Assembly (NCBI RefSeq): GCF_033115175.1 | Contig: NC_084845.1 | Coordinates: 188,501-252,500 of the forward strand | From: Lepus europaeus | Taxonomy: Eukaryota; Chordata; Mammalia; Lagomorpha; Leporidae | Reading direction: 5' to 3' | DNA length: 64,000 bases | Shown: positions 20,761 to 31,882 of the stretch, piece by piece | Position numbering within the stretch: the stretch's first letter is position 1 | Layout: each line of letters starts with the position of its first letter | Program-made: the position numbers and the translations under genes | Notes under the pieces: model-generated | What the model was told of the DNA's origin: nothing | Databases searched by the model: none | The model's input: the letters and a program-made list of their open reading frames with translations, nothing else

Positions 20761-21424
20761 ATACTGAGTACCCCTTGGGGGCAGTTGTCAGCATTCCAGA
20801 TTGGGTGCTGAGTGATGACAGGCTGGGCCAGCCTTCATGGAGCGAATGGTACCGTGGGTGGGATCAGACAGTAAACAAACAAACAGTTCTGTGAGGAGCT
20901 GCGTTGCAGCTGAGGCCTGAATGGGGAGAATGACTTGGGGAGAGTATGTTCCAGGAAGCTGGAACACAAATGCCAAGGCCAAGAGGTGGCTGTGGGGGAC
21001 AAGGCTTGCTGGGGTGGGTAAGGGAGAGAAAGCAGGGCACAGGATCAGGACAGGGAGGCCTGTGGGGGACGATCTCAAAGGGCTCATGGGCCACATATAG
21101 ATCTGACTTCGTCCTGAAGAGAGGCCTCTGAGCAGAGGAGGGCTGGGCTGTGACCCTCACTCTTCGTTGGAGACCTCTGGTTGGCACAGGGGAAGGGAGG
21201 GGGCAGGGAGACCCAGGAAACGAAGGCTGCTGGAATTCTGGCCAGTGAGGCCGATGGGTCAGATCAGGCTGGTGGTGGTGGTGGGGAGCGGTGCTGACAA
21301 GTAGGCCTGTCTGGACCTGTTTCAAGGGTGTAGCTGACAGGGTTGCAGCCTTCAAGTGTCGAGCAAGGCTGTCCAGGAACCTGACAGTGGCCTTTGATCA
21401 TAGAGGAGTGGGGTTGGTGGTTGG
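20761..21424. other. Intergenic, unclassified old repeat-like sequence
   Basis: 20840-21330 (GGGAGAATGACTTGGGGAG..., AGCAGAGGAGGGCTGGGC) has the wording of an old interspersed repeat; family not assigned. No gene. Confidence 0.45.
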
Positions 21425-21797
21425 GGCATTAGTTTGCTAGGGCTCCAATACCAAAGTCACACGGATTAGGTGGCTTAGACAACAGAAATGTATTTTCTCA
21501 CAGTTCTAGAGGCTGGAAGTCCAAAATCAAGGCATCAGAAGGTCCAGTTTCTCCTAAAGTCTTTTTCTCTTTTTGGCTTATAGTGGCTTCTTTCTTGCTG
21601 GACTTTCTTCTGTTTGGTCAGGCCCTCTTCCTATACAGATACTATTCTTATTGGATTATGGTTCACTCATATCTCACTTAGCCTTAATTATCTCTTTAAA
21701 GCTCCTGCCTCCAAATAGAGTCATATTCTGAGGTGGACTGGAGGTTAGGACTGCAATACATGCATTTGGAAAGGGATATAATTCTGTCCATAACAGG
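21425..21797 (-). mobile_element. ERVL-MaLR LTR fossil (MLT1/MST-like), reverse
   Basis: Begins TAGTTTGCTAGGGCTCC, continues GGTGGCTTAGACAACAG and CACAGTTCTAGAGGCTGG, and ends CTGTCCATAACA, the reverse of the usual MaLR LTR start TGTTATGGAC. An old, decayed solo-LTR-like piece; no internal region seen. Confidence 0.75.
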
Positions 21798-22549
21798 GGG
21801 TAAAGGTGATTGGCATGGATACTTAGAGAAGGAACTTCTTGAGGAGATCCTAAGGAGAAGATGGGTCAGAGAGGGCGGCCGCTGGAGGAAACATGGGTGC
21901 CAGAGAAAGCAGGAAGGAGGAGCCCTGACACCTGCTAATCTGCTTTCTATTTCTATAAATTTTCCTGTTCTGGATATTTTGTGTAAATGGCCCTTTGGCA
22001 TTTTCTGACTACCAGTGGACACACTACAGACATCCTAATCCAGTGAATACTTGGCTTTTGCCAACAGAGACACATCTAATTTGCAAGTACTGGATTGGAT
22101 TTTGGCCTGTGGGCCACACTGGCTGCTTTTGTGTCCTTGGGTCTTCTTGGCTTTCCTTCTGGTGTTTTACCTTGTGTTGTCACACTTCTGTCACCAGAAA
22201 TGTGGTGTCAGTATGTGCAGCCCAATACAATAGACCAGACACTTGCTGGGCAGTGCCACTTGATCCAGATCACTAACTCTGCCTGTGCCCTCCCTCCCTT
22301 CACTGTCAAAGGCTTCATCTCTTGCAGTGCCTGCTTTTCAGCTTTTGGCCTCTGTCTGCCAAGCCCCATCCCTGCTGCGTCATGATATATTTCTCTCGAC
22401 AGCTCCTTCCTCTTTGCAAAACTTGCCTCCCTGTTCACCCCCACCATTGAAGGGAGTGAGTCCCAAATGTACCTGGTTTCAGTTGTTCTTGCTTTCCTCT
22501 TGGGTTGTGTCTGCTGAACTGGTCTGATTTATGTTTGGATGGAGGTGTC
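21798..22549. other. Intergenic, unclassified
   Basis: Contains LINE-like wording at 21930-22090 (CTATTTCTATAAATTTTCCT; GGCATTTTCTGACTACCAG) but not enough to name. No gene. Confidence 0.4.
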
Positions 22550-22990
22550 CAAGTTGCCTATTGTTGCTGTAACAAGTTACTACAAGCAAGGGGTATCTTC
22601 AGACAGCAGATGTAACAATTATGTTACCTTTCTACAGGTCAGAAGTCAGAATTGTGAGTATCTGGGCTGAATTCATGGTGTCAGGCAGGGCTGCTTCCTT
22701 CTAGGGGCTCCAGATGAGAATCCACCTTATTGCCTATTATAGCTTCCAGAGGCCATATCACTCTTAGACCCTAGCCCCACTAGACTCCGGGCTTGCGGTA
22801 GTTACATCTCTGACTCTGACCCTCCTACCTCCTCCTTTCACTTGTAAGGATTCTTGTGATTACATTGAACCAACCTGGATAATCCAGGGTAATCTCTGCA
22901 TCTGAAGATCATTTACTTAATCCTATCTGCAGAGTACCTTTGCCATGCAAGGGAACTCATTCCCAGGTTCCAGGGATTGGGATGTGCACA
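22550..22990 (-). mobile_element. ERVL-MaLR-type LTR fossil, reverse
   Basis: TTGCCTATTGTTGCTGTAAC, then AGGTCAGAAGTCAGAATTG, CTTCCTTCTAGGGGCTCC and an end near GGGATTGGGATGTGCACAT follow the order of reversed MaLR LTRs. Old and diverged. Confidence 0.55.
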
Positions 22991-23018
22991 TATCTATCTA
23001 TCACAGAGCCTAAACCTT

Positions 23019-23080
23019 TTTTATTTGAGAGGCAGACAGAATTTACATCTGCTGGTTCACTCCCCAAATGCCTGACTTGG
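23019..23080 (-). mobile_element. CSINE fragment, reverse
   Basis: TTTTATTTGAGAGGCAGACA then CTGCTGGTTCACTCCCC; only the tail end remains. Confidence 0.6.
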
Positions 23081-23204
23081 CCAAATACCCATTACCTCAC
23101 ATACCCTACTTTAAATTGTTTATTTATAGAAGTTTCCAGACAACGCTAATCTCTGAGAAGGCTGAGAACCTCTGACTAGGAGACAGGCAAGAGGAAGCAT
23201 GGGA

Positions 23205-23350
23205 CCTGGAGAGGGACTCAGCTGATCTCAAGTTCCTGCTCAGCCTCTTATTCTGTCACTTGGCAAGTGATTTCATTTCTCTGATCCTCCATTTCTTTCT
23301 CTGTAACATGGTGATAATAAGCCTGACTTTGTAATGTGGAGCTGTGGAGA
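23205..23350 (+). mobile_element. MIR fragment, forward
   Basis: Classic MIR order: AAGTTCCTGCTCAGCCTC, ACTTGGCAAGTGATTTC, TCTGATCCTCCATTTC, GTAACATGGTGATAATA. Confidence 0.75.
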
Positions 23351-23374
23351 TAAACCTTCCCCTCCTCCCAGCTG

Positions 23375-23418
23375 ACTTTGACACCTGCTTTCAAATAAAT
23401 AAATTAATTAAAAAATTC
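23375..23418 (+). mobile_element. CSINE 3'-end fragment, forward
   Basis: GCTTTCAAATAAATAAATTAATTAAAA matches the A-type tail only. Confidence 0.55.
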
Positions 23419-23450
23419 TTAAAACATGGGAAAATCTAAATATACATTTT

Positions 23451-23757
23451 AAAAAGATTTATTTATTTGAAAGTCAGAGTTACACAGAGAGAGGATAGGC
23501 AGAGAGGCAGAGATTCACTCCCCAGTTGGCTGCAACAGCTGGAGCTGCGCCAGTCCGAAGCCAGGAGCCAGGAGCTTCTTCCGGGTCCCCCACGCAGGTG
23601 CAGGGGCCCAAGGACTTGGGCCATCTTCTACTGCTTTCATAGGCCATAGCAGAGAGCTGGATCGGAAGTGGTGCGGCCGGGTCTCAAACCAGCTCCCATA
23701 TGGAATGCCAGCGCTTCAGGCCAGGGCGTTAACCCGCTGCGCCACAGCACTGGCCCC
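23451..23757 (-). mobile_element. CSINE A-type, reverse, with TSD
   Basis: Full-length reverse copy ending ACAGCACTGGCCCC. A 15-bp perfect TSD CTAAATATACATTTT lies at 23436-23450 and 23758-23772. Confidence 0.95.
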
Positions 23758-24177
23758 CTAAATATACATTTTTCTAAAGAAAATGAGTGTATATAGGGCT
23801 GGCTGAGGACGTTGCCCCCAAAAGGAAGTTTGGGTGCTGTGTGGGTGGGGTGGCTGAGTCTCTGAGGCATCTATGAGGCAAATGGGGTGACAGGTGTAGA
23901 CTGGGGGTCCTCCGTGGGGTAAGCACATGGTGATAAGCACATGTTTATTAAAAGAAAATAGAAATGGCCAGTAAGTACATGCAAAGATGTTAAACATTTT
24001 TTCATTAGAGTAATACAAATCAAAATCAAAGCATGATGCTACTTTATATCCATTAGGAAGGTTTTGATAAAAAAAAAACAAAAAAACAAAAAACAAAGAC
24101 CTGTGACAACAAGTGCTGGCCAGAATGTGGAGGAATCGGAACCCTCTTATATTGCTTGTTGGAATATAAAATGATGT

Positions 24178-24470
24178 AGCTGGACAGATGTTTGACCTAG
24201 TGGTTAACATGCCTGTGTCCCATATCAGAGTGCCTGGGTTCAATACCCAGCTCCAGCTCCTGACCCCCAGCTCCATGGTGTTGCAGGCCCTGGGAAGCAG
24301 CAGATGTTGGTTCAAGTAATCAGGTCTCTGCCACCCATGTGGGAGACCTACACTGAATTCCCTGCTTTATATCCTGGGTCACTGTGGGAATCTGGCACGT
24401 GAACCAGTGGATAGGAGCTCTGTCTTGCTCTATCTCTTTTTCTCCCTCACAAATAAATAAAAATTTTAAA
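24178..24470 (+). mobile_element. CSINE, older forward copy with TSD
   Basis: Diverged forward copy (AGATGTTTGACCTAGTGG head; CAAATAAATAAAAATTTT tail). TSD ATATAAAATGATGT at about 24164-24177 and 24473-24486. Confidence 0.85.
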
Positions 24471-24534
24471 AAATATAAAATGATGTGGTTACTGTGGGGA
24501 ACAGTTTAGCAATTCCACACAAAGTTAAACGGTT

Positions 24535-24783
24535 ACCACCACATGATCCATCTTCCATCCCCATTACCCAAATGGCCACAATGGCCCCAGCTGAAGCCAG
24601 GAGCCAGGGTTTCCCCTGTGGGTGCAGGGGCCCAAACACTTGGGTAGTCCTCCACCGCTTCCCCAGGCACATTACCAGGAAGCTGGATAGAAAATGGAGC
24701 AACTGGGACATGAACTGGCCTCCATATGGGAACCTGGCATCACAAACTGTGGCTTAACCCACTACACCACAACGCCAGCCCCC
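24535..24783 (-). mobile_element. CSINE, reverse, tail missing
   Basis: Body from CCATCTTCCATCCCCATTAC to head CACAACGCCAGCCCCC; the A-rich tail end is absent. Confidence 0.82.
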
Positions 24784-25077
24784 GTGGGAGGATCAGTGCT
24801 AAGTGAAGGTGGCAGTCACAAAGAGCCACTTCCTGTGTTGATATGAACAGTACCTGAATGTGTATGTTTTTATATGAAATGTCCAGACAGGCAAATCCAT
24901 AGAGACAGAAAGCAAATCAGGGGTTGTCAGGGGCTGAGGCAGGATGGGGAGTGACTGCTTCAAGGACAGCTTTGTTTGGAGCTCTTTCACCTTGGATGCC
25001 CACTGCTCCTCCCTGTCCCATCCATGACGAGGAGAAATAAATCCCCTGGTCTGATTGGAAACCCTCACTGCACTCAC

Positions 25078-25169
25078 CCAGATGTCGTGGGATGTCTCTC
25101 TTCTCAGTCCAGAGGTCTTCTCAGTCCTCTGGCTTGGAGACCCCATATGGTTTAGAACCAGGAAGTCCC
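25078..25169 (-). pseudogene. Dead KRAB B-box exon
   Basis: Minus-strand reading from about 25169 gives LPGSKPYGVS, against the usual KRAB B start LPVSKPDVIS, and ends in an intact-looking splice donor CATCTGG|GTGAGTGC at 25078/25077. Length 92 bp compares with 96 bp for the ZNF8 B exon. It lies 232 bp downstream of a KRAB A relic on the same strand, as in a living KRAB gene (ZNF8 intron 244 bp). The Glu-rich centre is disrupted. No zinc-finger exon was found downstream; an old L1 begins there. Identity rests on my reading of the exon pattern. An alternative is a fortuitous match, which the paired A box makes unlikely. Confidence 0.65.
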
Positions 25170-25401
25170 GTGAGTGGTGAGGACAGGTCAGCCAGGCCTG
25201 GGCAGGGGCTGAACACTGCGGTGCATATGATGAACACGGAAAAGTTCTCTCCCCAGGGACACAGCTGGATTGTCATGCCCCCTCACAGTGGGAACCCAGG
25301 CCACAGCGTGGACACCCTGGGTGTGAGTAACTGAGGTCAAGGCAGGGGATAACTATGTGCACGCAAGTGACATGGGTGATGAGGAGACAAGGTAGCCTCA
25401 T

Positions 25402-25507
25402 CCAAGGACCTCAGCATGTCTCAGTGCAGGATCCTCTGTGCTGGGCCCAGTAGCCTCCACTCCTCCTGTGTGAAGTCCTGGCCACGCCCTTAAACATAAC
25501 TGGCCAT
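25402..25507 (-). pseudogene. Dead KRAB A-box exon
   Basis: Minus-strand reading gives WPVMFKGVA and then, after a one-base frame slip, DFTQEEWRLLGPAQRIL followed by H, a stop and DMLR. A normal KRAB A box reads [33 protein letters not shown]. The exon-equivalent is about 106 bp against the standard 127, with most of the loss near the 3' end; the donor position reads AT rather than GT. It is clearly broken host-gene sequence. It lies between ZSCAN22 and ZNF8 and shares their strand, so it is best read as a lost KRAB zinc-finger gene of this cluster. Confidence 0.8.
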
Positions 25508-25654
25508 GGGCCATGTTTGACTAGGGCCAGCCCCATAGGGAATGGTAGGACGTGAATGTTCTGGACAATGCCCTGTTGTCATGAAGGGGATGCACACACT
25601 GAGTGGCCCTGTTATCACCATGGCACTGTGCTGGACACTGTACCCCCAGCTTCA
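25508..25654. other. Unclassified flank of the KRAB relic
   Basis: GGGCCATGTTTGACTAGGGCC and following sequence; nothing recognised. Confidence 0.4.
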
Positions 25655-26145
25655 TGGTCTTCTACAGTGTAGACGTGGGTGTGCTCCCAGAACTCATATA
25701 TGGAAGCCTAACCTGCAATGTGATAGTATCCAGAGGTGAGGCCTGCCAGAAGTATTTAAGTTTTTTTCTTAAATTAACAATTAAAAAAATATGTTATTTG
25801 AAAGGCAGAGAGACAGGGCGGGGGGGCAGGGAGATTCTCTATCCACTGGTTCGCTACCCAGATGGCTGCAACAGCCAGGACTGGGCCAGGCTGAAGCCAG
25901 GAGCCAGGCGCTCCATCCAAGTCACAATGTGAGTGGCAGGGTAGTGCCCTTATAAGAAGAGGCCATTAGGCCACGTGAAGGCACAGCAAGAGGGCAACTG
26001 TCCGAAAGCCAGGCTGGATTTCACCAGAACACAACCACGATGACACAGTGAGCTTGGACTTCCAGCATCCAGAACCATGAGAAACAAACATCTACTGTGT
26101 CCCCCAGTCTGTGCTGTTTTGTTACAAGTAGCCCAGGCTGAGACA
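25655..26145 (+). mobile_element. ERVL-MaLR LTR fossil (MST/THE1-like), forward, with a CSINE inside
   Basis: Typical words in order: AACTCATATATGGAAGCC, AATGTGATAGTATCCAGAGG, CCCTTATAAGAAGAGG, CCAGAACCATGAGAAAC, CCCCCAGTCTGTGCTGTTTT. A truncated CSINE is inserted at 25790-25935. Old solo-LTR-like copy. Confidence 0.7.
25790..25935 (-). mobile_element. CSINE, reverse, truncated
   Basis: ATATGTTATTTGAAAGGCAG, body to GAGCCAGGCGCTCCATCC; head missing. Confidence 0.8.
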
Positions 26146-26250
26146 TGGAGCTCCCTCACAACCTTTCCTCAAAGCTTGGCTTTGCAGACCCTAGAGGAAG
26201 AGTGGATGGTCCTCCCCAACCCTCACAAGGCAATCTTGTCATACCCACGT

Positions 26251-26590
26251 TGTCCCTTTTTCTTTTTCTTTTTCGATAGGCAGAGTGGATAGTGAGAGAG
26301 AGAGAGACAGAAAGGTCTTCCTTTTTGCCGTTGGTTCACCCTCCAATGGCCGCTGCGGCCGGCACATTGTGCCGATCCAAAGCCAGGAGCCAGGTGCTTC
26401 TCCTGGTCTCCCATACGGGTGCAGGGCCCAAGCACTTGGGCCATCCTCCATTGCCTTCCCGGGCCATAGCAGAGAGCTGGCCTGGAAGAGGGGCAACTGG
26501 GATAGAATCCGGCGCCCCAACCGGGACTAGAACCCGGTGTGCTGGCACCGCAAGGCGGAGGATTAGCCTGTTAAGCCACGGCGCCGGCCC
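26251..26590 (-). mobile_element. CSINE B-type, reverse
   Basis: TTTTTCTTTTTCTTTTTCGA tail, ATAGGCAGAGTGGATAGTG, marker CGGGACTAGAACCCGG at about 26523-26538, head CCACGGCGCCGGCC. Well preserved. Confidence 0.92.
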
Positions 26591-28640
26591 CTTTTTCTTC
26601 AAAACTGGACAAGGGAGCTCTGGGGACCAGGACAGTGTCCTCACCATCCCCCAAATGTGTCATGGTGCCAGCAAGTGCCTCCAGTCCTACCTTTGCTGCC
26701 ACCACATTGGCAACCACAGGCTTTGACTGAGAAGCTGCCTAAGGGCAGCTCAGAGTTTCGACCTAGGGTTTGGGGCCACAGATCTGGCCATAATGACTGT
26801 CCCTCCGCCTGTGTGGTGTCTCCTTGGAGACCCAGTGGATAGGGGCCTGTTGTGTGGGAGCATCAGTTTTAGAGTCCCAGTCTTCCATTCTTAGCACTCA
26901 AAGTCCCCCACTCCATCTGGACACCAACTTTAGGTAGGTGGGAGCTCAGTGTCACTGATTGTCCATTCATCTACTGATTGCTCTTGCTAGGCCATGCTCT
27001 GTCCCTTTTCCTGGACACTGGCTGATACATAATGTTGTCAAAAGAGCACCTGTACCCCAAAACTGCCTCAATTTGGGTCCCTGCACCCTTTCCTCATCTG
27101 TAAAGGAGTGAGATGGAGGAGGAAGAGGAGGGACCAGGGCAGAAGGAGGAACCCTGCTCCAGTATGAGCACACCAGGGTGGGGGTGGGTTGTAGACGCAC
27201 CACAGGAATGTGGAATATGGATAGAAATGAACAACCACGCTGAGCCCACAAGCGTTTGGGGAAACTCATGTGGATGATGCTGGCCAGAAATACAGTGTTG
27301 TGGACCTCTGGCTCAGCCCCCTAGATGCTCCCCTGAGGTGGAAGAGCTGGGAGAATGGAGGGGATGTGGGGGAAGCCAGACCTGCCCTCAGGATCCAGAG
27401 ACCCCATCCCAAAAGTACCCTCACATGAAGGCCCCCACAGCTGCTAAACCCTCTGGCCAATGGCCTCTTTCCCAACACTGCCCCAGACCCATCCATCCTG
27501 GTTTGGGCCTGCCCCAGGCCTGCTCCCTCCTGCTTATCCTTTAGGACTCAGCAAGCCCACACAGTCCCCAGTATTTACTCATGTGCCAAGTGTGCTGCGG
27601 GCTCCTTATAGTTATCAGCTTGTTCATGCTGACTCTGCCTCTGAGCAAGGAGCTGCCACCCGAGACATTTTAAGAGAGGAAGACTGAGGTGTGGAAATGG
27701 CGAGGCACTTTCCTGGATCAAGCTTCTGCAGGAAAGCCATCCCCTCCTTCCCCCCAGGGCCTGGGCAAGATCTCCCACCAAAACAGTGAGGCCTGCAGAG
27801 AAGGTAGATTCCATATGAACACAACAGGTGACCCATACTCCCTGGTGGACAGTGATAGGGTGACCCATGCCCTCTCAATTATTTTATTAATGTATGGCCC
27901 ACTTGGACAACAGTGCAGGACCTCAAGCGGATTTTGTGGACCTGGGGGAACCCAGGGAGTATGCAGCTTGCGGCAGGGATCCCTGGACCTGTGGCTCTGC
28001 TGAGTGCTGGGAACTGACCACACCTGGCTCTGGGCCCAACTCCTTGAGGGGAAGGGGGACAGTTTCATTCCACAGAGAGACTCTGTGTGAGAGAACACAC
28101 AAACCCTCATGGGTTCTTGCGCCTCCACACCTGCCTCCCCCTCTTACTCAGGCAAAGCCAGGCAGTCACTGCACCCAAGGGGGAGGGGATCCACAGAAAG
28201 AGTCTTCCTGATTTGATGTGTGGAAGTTAGGCCTCAGATTGCTGCCTTTGGCAGGGAACACAACACCCCGAGCTATCCTGTGCTGTGGCCTTACATCACC
28301 CCACACTGTAAGCTTCACAAACTCTTGCACTGTTCCCTAACATGAACAATGGATTGGTTGTGGCAACATCCAGGCCCTGGTCAGATAAGGGGAGCTGCTT
28401 CCACTGGGCCCAGCAGATGCAGCTCAGCTTCACTCAGTGCCCCCTATGTGTGAGGTTGCCCACCAAGCACCTCTGAAGACACCCTCAACCCCCATAGCAA
28501 AGAACCAATCATCAACCACTTCTACAGATTGGGAAAGAGAGGGCCAAGTAAATCAAAGGTTGTATGGCAGGTGACTGGCAGGCACAGATTTGAACCTTTG
28601 TGCCTTCAAAAAGGTATTAAAAAAAAAAAAGTGGTATGGT
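26591..28640. other. Intergenic, mainly unique, no gene seen
   Basis: Moderate GC sequence with short non-coding open frames only. 28420-28600 contains MIR-like wording (ACTTCTACAGATTGGGAAAG). A run of ten or more A lies at 28619-28630. Confidence 0.5.
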
Positions 28641-28960
28641 GTGCTCAGCTCAGTGAGTTTAGCAGATGCACAACAGCTAACTACCATGCAGATCAATATC
28701 TAGAACATTCTGTGGGGGCTGGAAACATTCTGCAGTTGTGCTGTTGGATAAGGTGCTATCTGCCCCATGCAGCTCACGAGCACCAGTAACACAGTTGGTT
28801 TGACTGGGGAACCGGATCTGTAGTTGAAGTAACTGGTTACCATACCAGAGTGTGCAGGGGTTCAGCACCTCGGACAGCTCCCCTGCTCATCCACCCTTCA
28901 AAGCAAGGCGCCCTGACCCAGAGGTGATTACTGCTTGGATTTCTGTTAACAGGGCATGTG
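28641..28960 (+). mobile_element. Possible L1/HAL1-type fragment
   Basis: AGTGAGTTTAGCAGATGCAC, ATGCAGATCAATATCTAGAA and CATTCTG follow the order of a known L1-related 3' region, but the match is loose. Confidence 0.35.
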
Positions 28961-29254
28961 TGTTGCCTTTTCTTGAGCTTCAATTACAGGCCCTGTAACA
29001 GCTGGAGACCTCAGCCCAAGATTATCAGGCTTTGGAACAGCAGATGGGAACTGTGCAGGAACAAAGTGAGATACTGGGCTGGTGAGTACTTAGAAAACTG
29101 ATACTCTCAACTGTCCTGAATTCAGGGCCTCAACAGACTCCCAGGAGGGAAGGGCTGAGGTGGGCCCCTTTGCTTCTTCCCACAGAAGGAAAGAACAGAC
29201 TCTTGGGGCCACATCTTCCTCCCCAACATGTGTCTGAGCTGGGAACAGCAAATG
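28961..29254. other. Intergenic, unclassified
   Basis: Nothing recognised. Confidence 0.5.
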
Positions 29255-29400
29255 TGGTGGATGATACATGGAGACTGTCAGATCTATAATCAAACCCAGC
29301 TTCACCACTCTCTGCTGTGATCCTGGGCGGCTCAGGGTCTTGGTTTTCTATCTGTAAAACAAGCCAGTAGTACCTCCCATGGAAGGCTTTTTGCTCATTC
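29255..29400 (+). mobile_element. MIR fragment, forward
   Basis: ACCCAGCTTCACCACTCTCT, TGTGATCCTGGGCGGC, TCTTGGTTTTCTATCTGTAA, AGTACCTCCC: the MIR core and 3' part in order. Confidence 0.7.
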
Positions 29401-29699
29401 ATTTAGCAGATGCTCCAGAGCCTGGCACTACATCGTGAAACTCCTTTTCTGGGATGAATGAGAACAAATATAAAATATTCAAGCTAAATACATGATGTAA
29501 GTGTGTGAGGCATTTACTTTGCATCAGGTGGCCAGAGAGGGTCTCTGAGGTGACAGCTGAGCCTAACCCTCTATTGAGTGGTTAGCAAGCAGCAAGAAGT
29601 GTGACAGGAAGACGGAGAGCCATAGGTGAGGTCTGGAAATGCTGAAATCAGGTATGCAGATCCTGGAGGACATATATTTGAAGGAGTCTGGGTTTGCTT

Positions 29700-30190
29700 C
29701 AAATTAGGGGTCAGCAAACTGGCCAATTGGCTGTTTCTCTAAGGCCCTTGAACCTTACAAGGTTTTTTACTTTTTTTTTTTTTTAAGCATTTCTGCGTTT
29801 TTTGTTTTTTCTTTCCTGACAGGCAGAATTAGACAGTGAGAGAGAGGGAGACAGAGAGAAAGGTCTTCCTTTTCCGTTGGTTCACTCCCCAAATGGCCAC
29901 CACGGCCAGCGCTGCACCAATCTGAAGCCAGGAGCCAGGTACTTCCTCCTGGTCTCCCACATGGGTGCAGGGCCCAAGGACCTGGGCCATCCTCCATTGC
30001 CCTCTCAGGCCACAGCAGAGAGCTGGACTGGAAGAGGAGCAACCGGGACAGAATTTGGCGCCCCGACTGGGACTAGAACCCGGGGTGCCAGCGCCGCAGG
30101 CAGAGGATCAGCCTAGTGAGCTGTGGCACCGGCCAGATTTTTACATTTTTAAGAACCTGGTGGAGTGGTGGAATCACTTGAATAGTATGT
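29700..30190 (+). mobile_element. hAT-type DNA transposon remnant, split by a CSINE
   Basis: GGGGTCAGCAAACTGGCC with CTCTAAGGCCCTTGAACC before and ATTTTTACATTTTTAAGAAC after the SINE at 29768-30136 resembles MER5/Charlie-related hAT pieces. Diverged, non-coding. Confidence 0.4.
29768..30136 (-). mobile_element. CSINE B-like, reverse
   Basis: Two T-runs, GACAGGCAGAATTAGACAG, marker GGGACTAGAACCCGGGG, head CTGTGGCACCGGCC. It mixes B-type markers with an A-type GGTTCACTCCCC. Confidence 0.9.
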
Positions 30191-30854
30191 GTTAAGTGAA
30201 ACAAAAATTTCAATTTCTATCAATAAACTTGCATTTTATTAATAAAAGTTGCATGGATTGTGCTTTCTCTTGTTTGGTAAATACCTACATGAAATCCTTG
30301 GCTTTACCGCAGAATCTGAGGTTCTGAGCAGTAGGGCCTCGTGAACACATGGCTGCTTGCCCTCGTGGTTCCCTGCGGAACACGGAACACGCACGTCTTT
30401 CTCCCTTTACATATACACATACACACAAAGGTACAAAAATGTATCATTTCGTCATCTTTTTCACCTCGAGTCCTGTAGGCCCTTCAGCGGTTGTCCTGGA
30501 AGAACGCATGCTTTCTTCCATCCATGCAAGAAATGACGTTGAGACCCATTCCCTCATCCACAGCCCAGAGGCCAAATTTCCCAACTGTGCCAAGGATATT
30601 TTCTTCCTCTCATTTTATTCAAGCACAAACTAAAAATGCATTGCATTCTGTGGTCCCATCCCCACTTGGCTTCAATCTTGTGTGGATATTGTTTTACTTT
30701 TAAATAATCTTGTCATTTTTCAAGTCTCCAAGCCAACGTTCCAAATCACCCTCCACTTTACATTTGTCCATAAACAATGTGAAACAATCATAATCAGAAT
30801 TTACAGTTGTTTTTTCCCACAGACCCTGAACATTTCTCCACCTCATTAAACATT
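30191..30854. other. AT-rich intergenic, possibly LINE-derived
   Basis: 30380-30850 has wording reminiscent of L1 3' UTRs (ATACACATACACACAAAGG; TTTACATTTGTCCATAAAC) but cannot be assigned. No gene. Confidence 0.4.
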
Positions 30855-31158
30855 TTAAAAAAGAGATTTATTCAAAAGACAGAGTGATAGAGTGTGAGAC
30901 ACATGTAGAGATTTCCATCCATTGGTTCACTTCCCAAATTCCAGTAACAGGCCAGGACTAGGACAGGATGAGGCCCGCAGCCCAAAATTCCATCTGGGTC
31001 TATCACTTGGATGTCAGGAACCCAAGTACTTGGGCCATTGCTTCCTCCCAGGTGCATTAGCATGGAGCTGGATCAGAAAGTGCAGCAGTGGGCCTGGGCT
31101 CCAATACCACATGCCAGGGACACAAGCAGTGGCTTAACCTGAGGTACCACCCTAGCCC
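30855..31158 (-). mobile_element. CSINE, older reverse copy
   Basis: AAAAGAGATTTATTCAAAAG tail, CATCCATTGGTTCACTTCCC, head GGTACCACCCTAGCCCC. Diverged. Confidence 0.82.
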
Positions 31159-31446
31159 CATAAACTTTTTTTAATGGTCAGTGTTCCCATTGTATGAATT
31201 TATCATTTTACACCTGCACCCCCCACACACTTAGCTGGAAACTGAATGACTGTAAACATGCCATGAATGTCCACGACTCCCTACAAATAACATAGTTCTA
31301 TGTAATGCAAATAACTGTCCCTAACGAGAGGATGTCCCAGGTATACTGCAACACAAAAACTTTACCTACACACAGGCTGAGGTGACCTGGTGGAAAAGAA
31401 TCCCAATATCAGGCTGCCCAGGTCCCTTCCATATTCCCCATGGCCA
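31159..31446. other. Intergenic, possibly LINE-derived
   Basis: ATTTATCATTTTACACCTGC and CTACAAATAACATAGTTC have an L1 3'-end flavour; not assigned. Confidence 0.35.
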
Positions 31447-31459
31447 TAGGGTGAATTTA

Positions 31460-31807
31460 TTTTTTATTTTTAATTTTTTTTTAAATTTATTTTTAACAGG
31501 CAGAGTGGACAGTGAGAGAGAGAGACAGAGAGAAAGGTCTTCCTTTGCCATTGGTTCACCCTCCAATGGCTGCCGCGGCCGGCACACCACGCTGATCCAA
31601 AGGCAGGAGCCAGGTGCTTTTCCTGGTCTCCCATGGGGTGCAGGGCCCAAGCACTTGGGCCATCCTCCACTGCACTCCCGGGTCATAGCAGAGAGCTGTC
31701 CTGGAAGAGGGGCAACCGGGACAGAATCCGGCGCCCCAACCGGGACTAGAACCCAGTGTGCAGGCGCCACAGGTGGAGGATTAGTCTATTGAGCCACGGC
31801 GCCAGCC
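31460..31807 (-). mobile_element. CSINE B-type, reverse, with TSD
   Basis: Long T-rich tail, ACAGGCAGAGTGGACAGTG, marker CGGGACTAGAACCCAG, head GAGCCACGGCGCCAGCC. Perfect 13-bp TSD TAGGGTGAATTTA at 31447-31459 and 31808-31820. Confidence 0.95.
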
Positions 31808-31882
31808 TAGGGTGAATTTAAAAAGTCCTCTCAGCCACCTGCCTGTAGACCAGCACCACTCAGGGCAGAACTTTTCGAGACT

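Larger units (their letters stand above)
23940..25020 (+). mobile_element. Old L1 3' end, split by two CSINEs
   Basis: L1M-type 3' pieces at 23940-24177, 24471-24534 and 24784-25020 (TTAGAGTAATACAAATCAAA, GTGGAGGAATCGGAACCC, GGGGTTGTCAGGGGCTGAGG). It ends about 60 bp downstream of the dead KRAB B exon. Confidence 0.7.

Noticed and set aside
27900-28010. Possible KRAB-like wording on the plus strand (GATTTTGTGGACCTGGGGGAA)
   Set aside because: Does not continue into the EEW / LYRDVM pattern; judged chance, unlike the pair at 25.1-25.5 kb.
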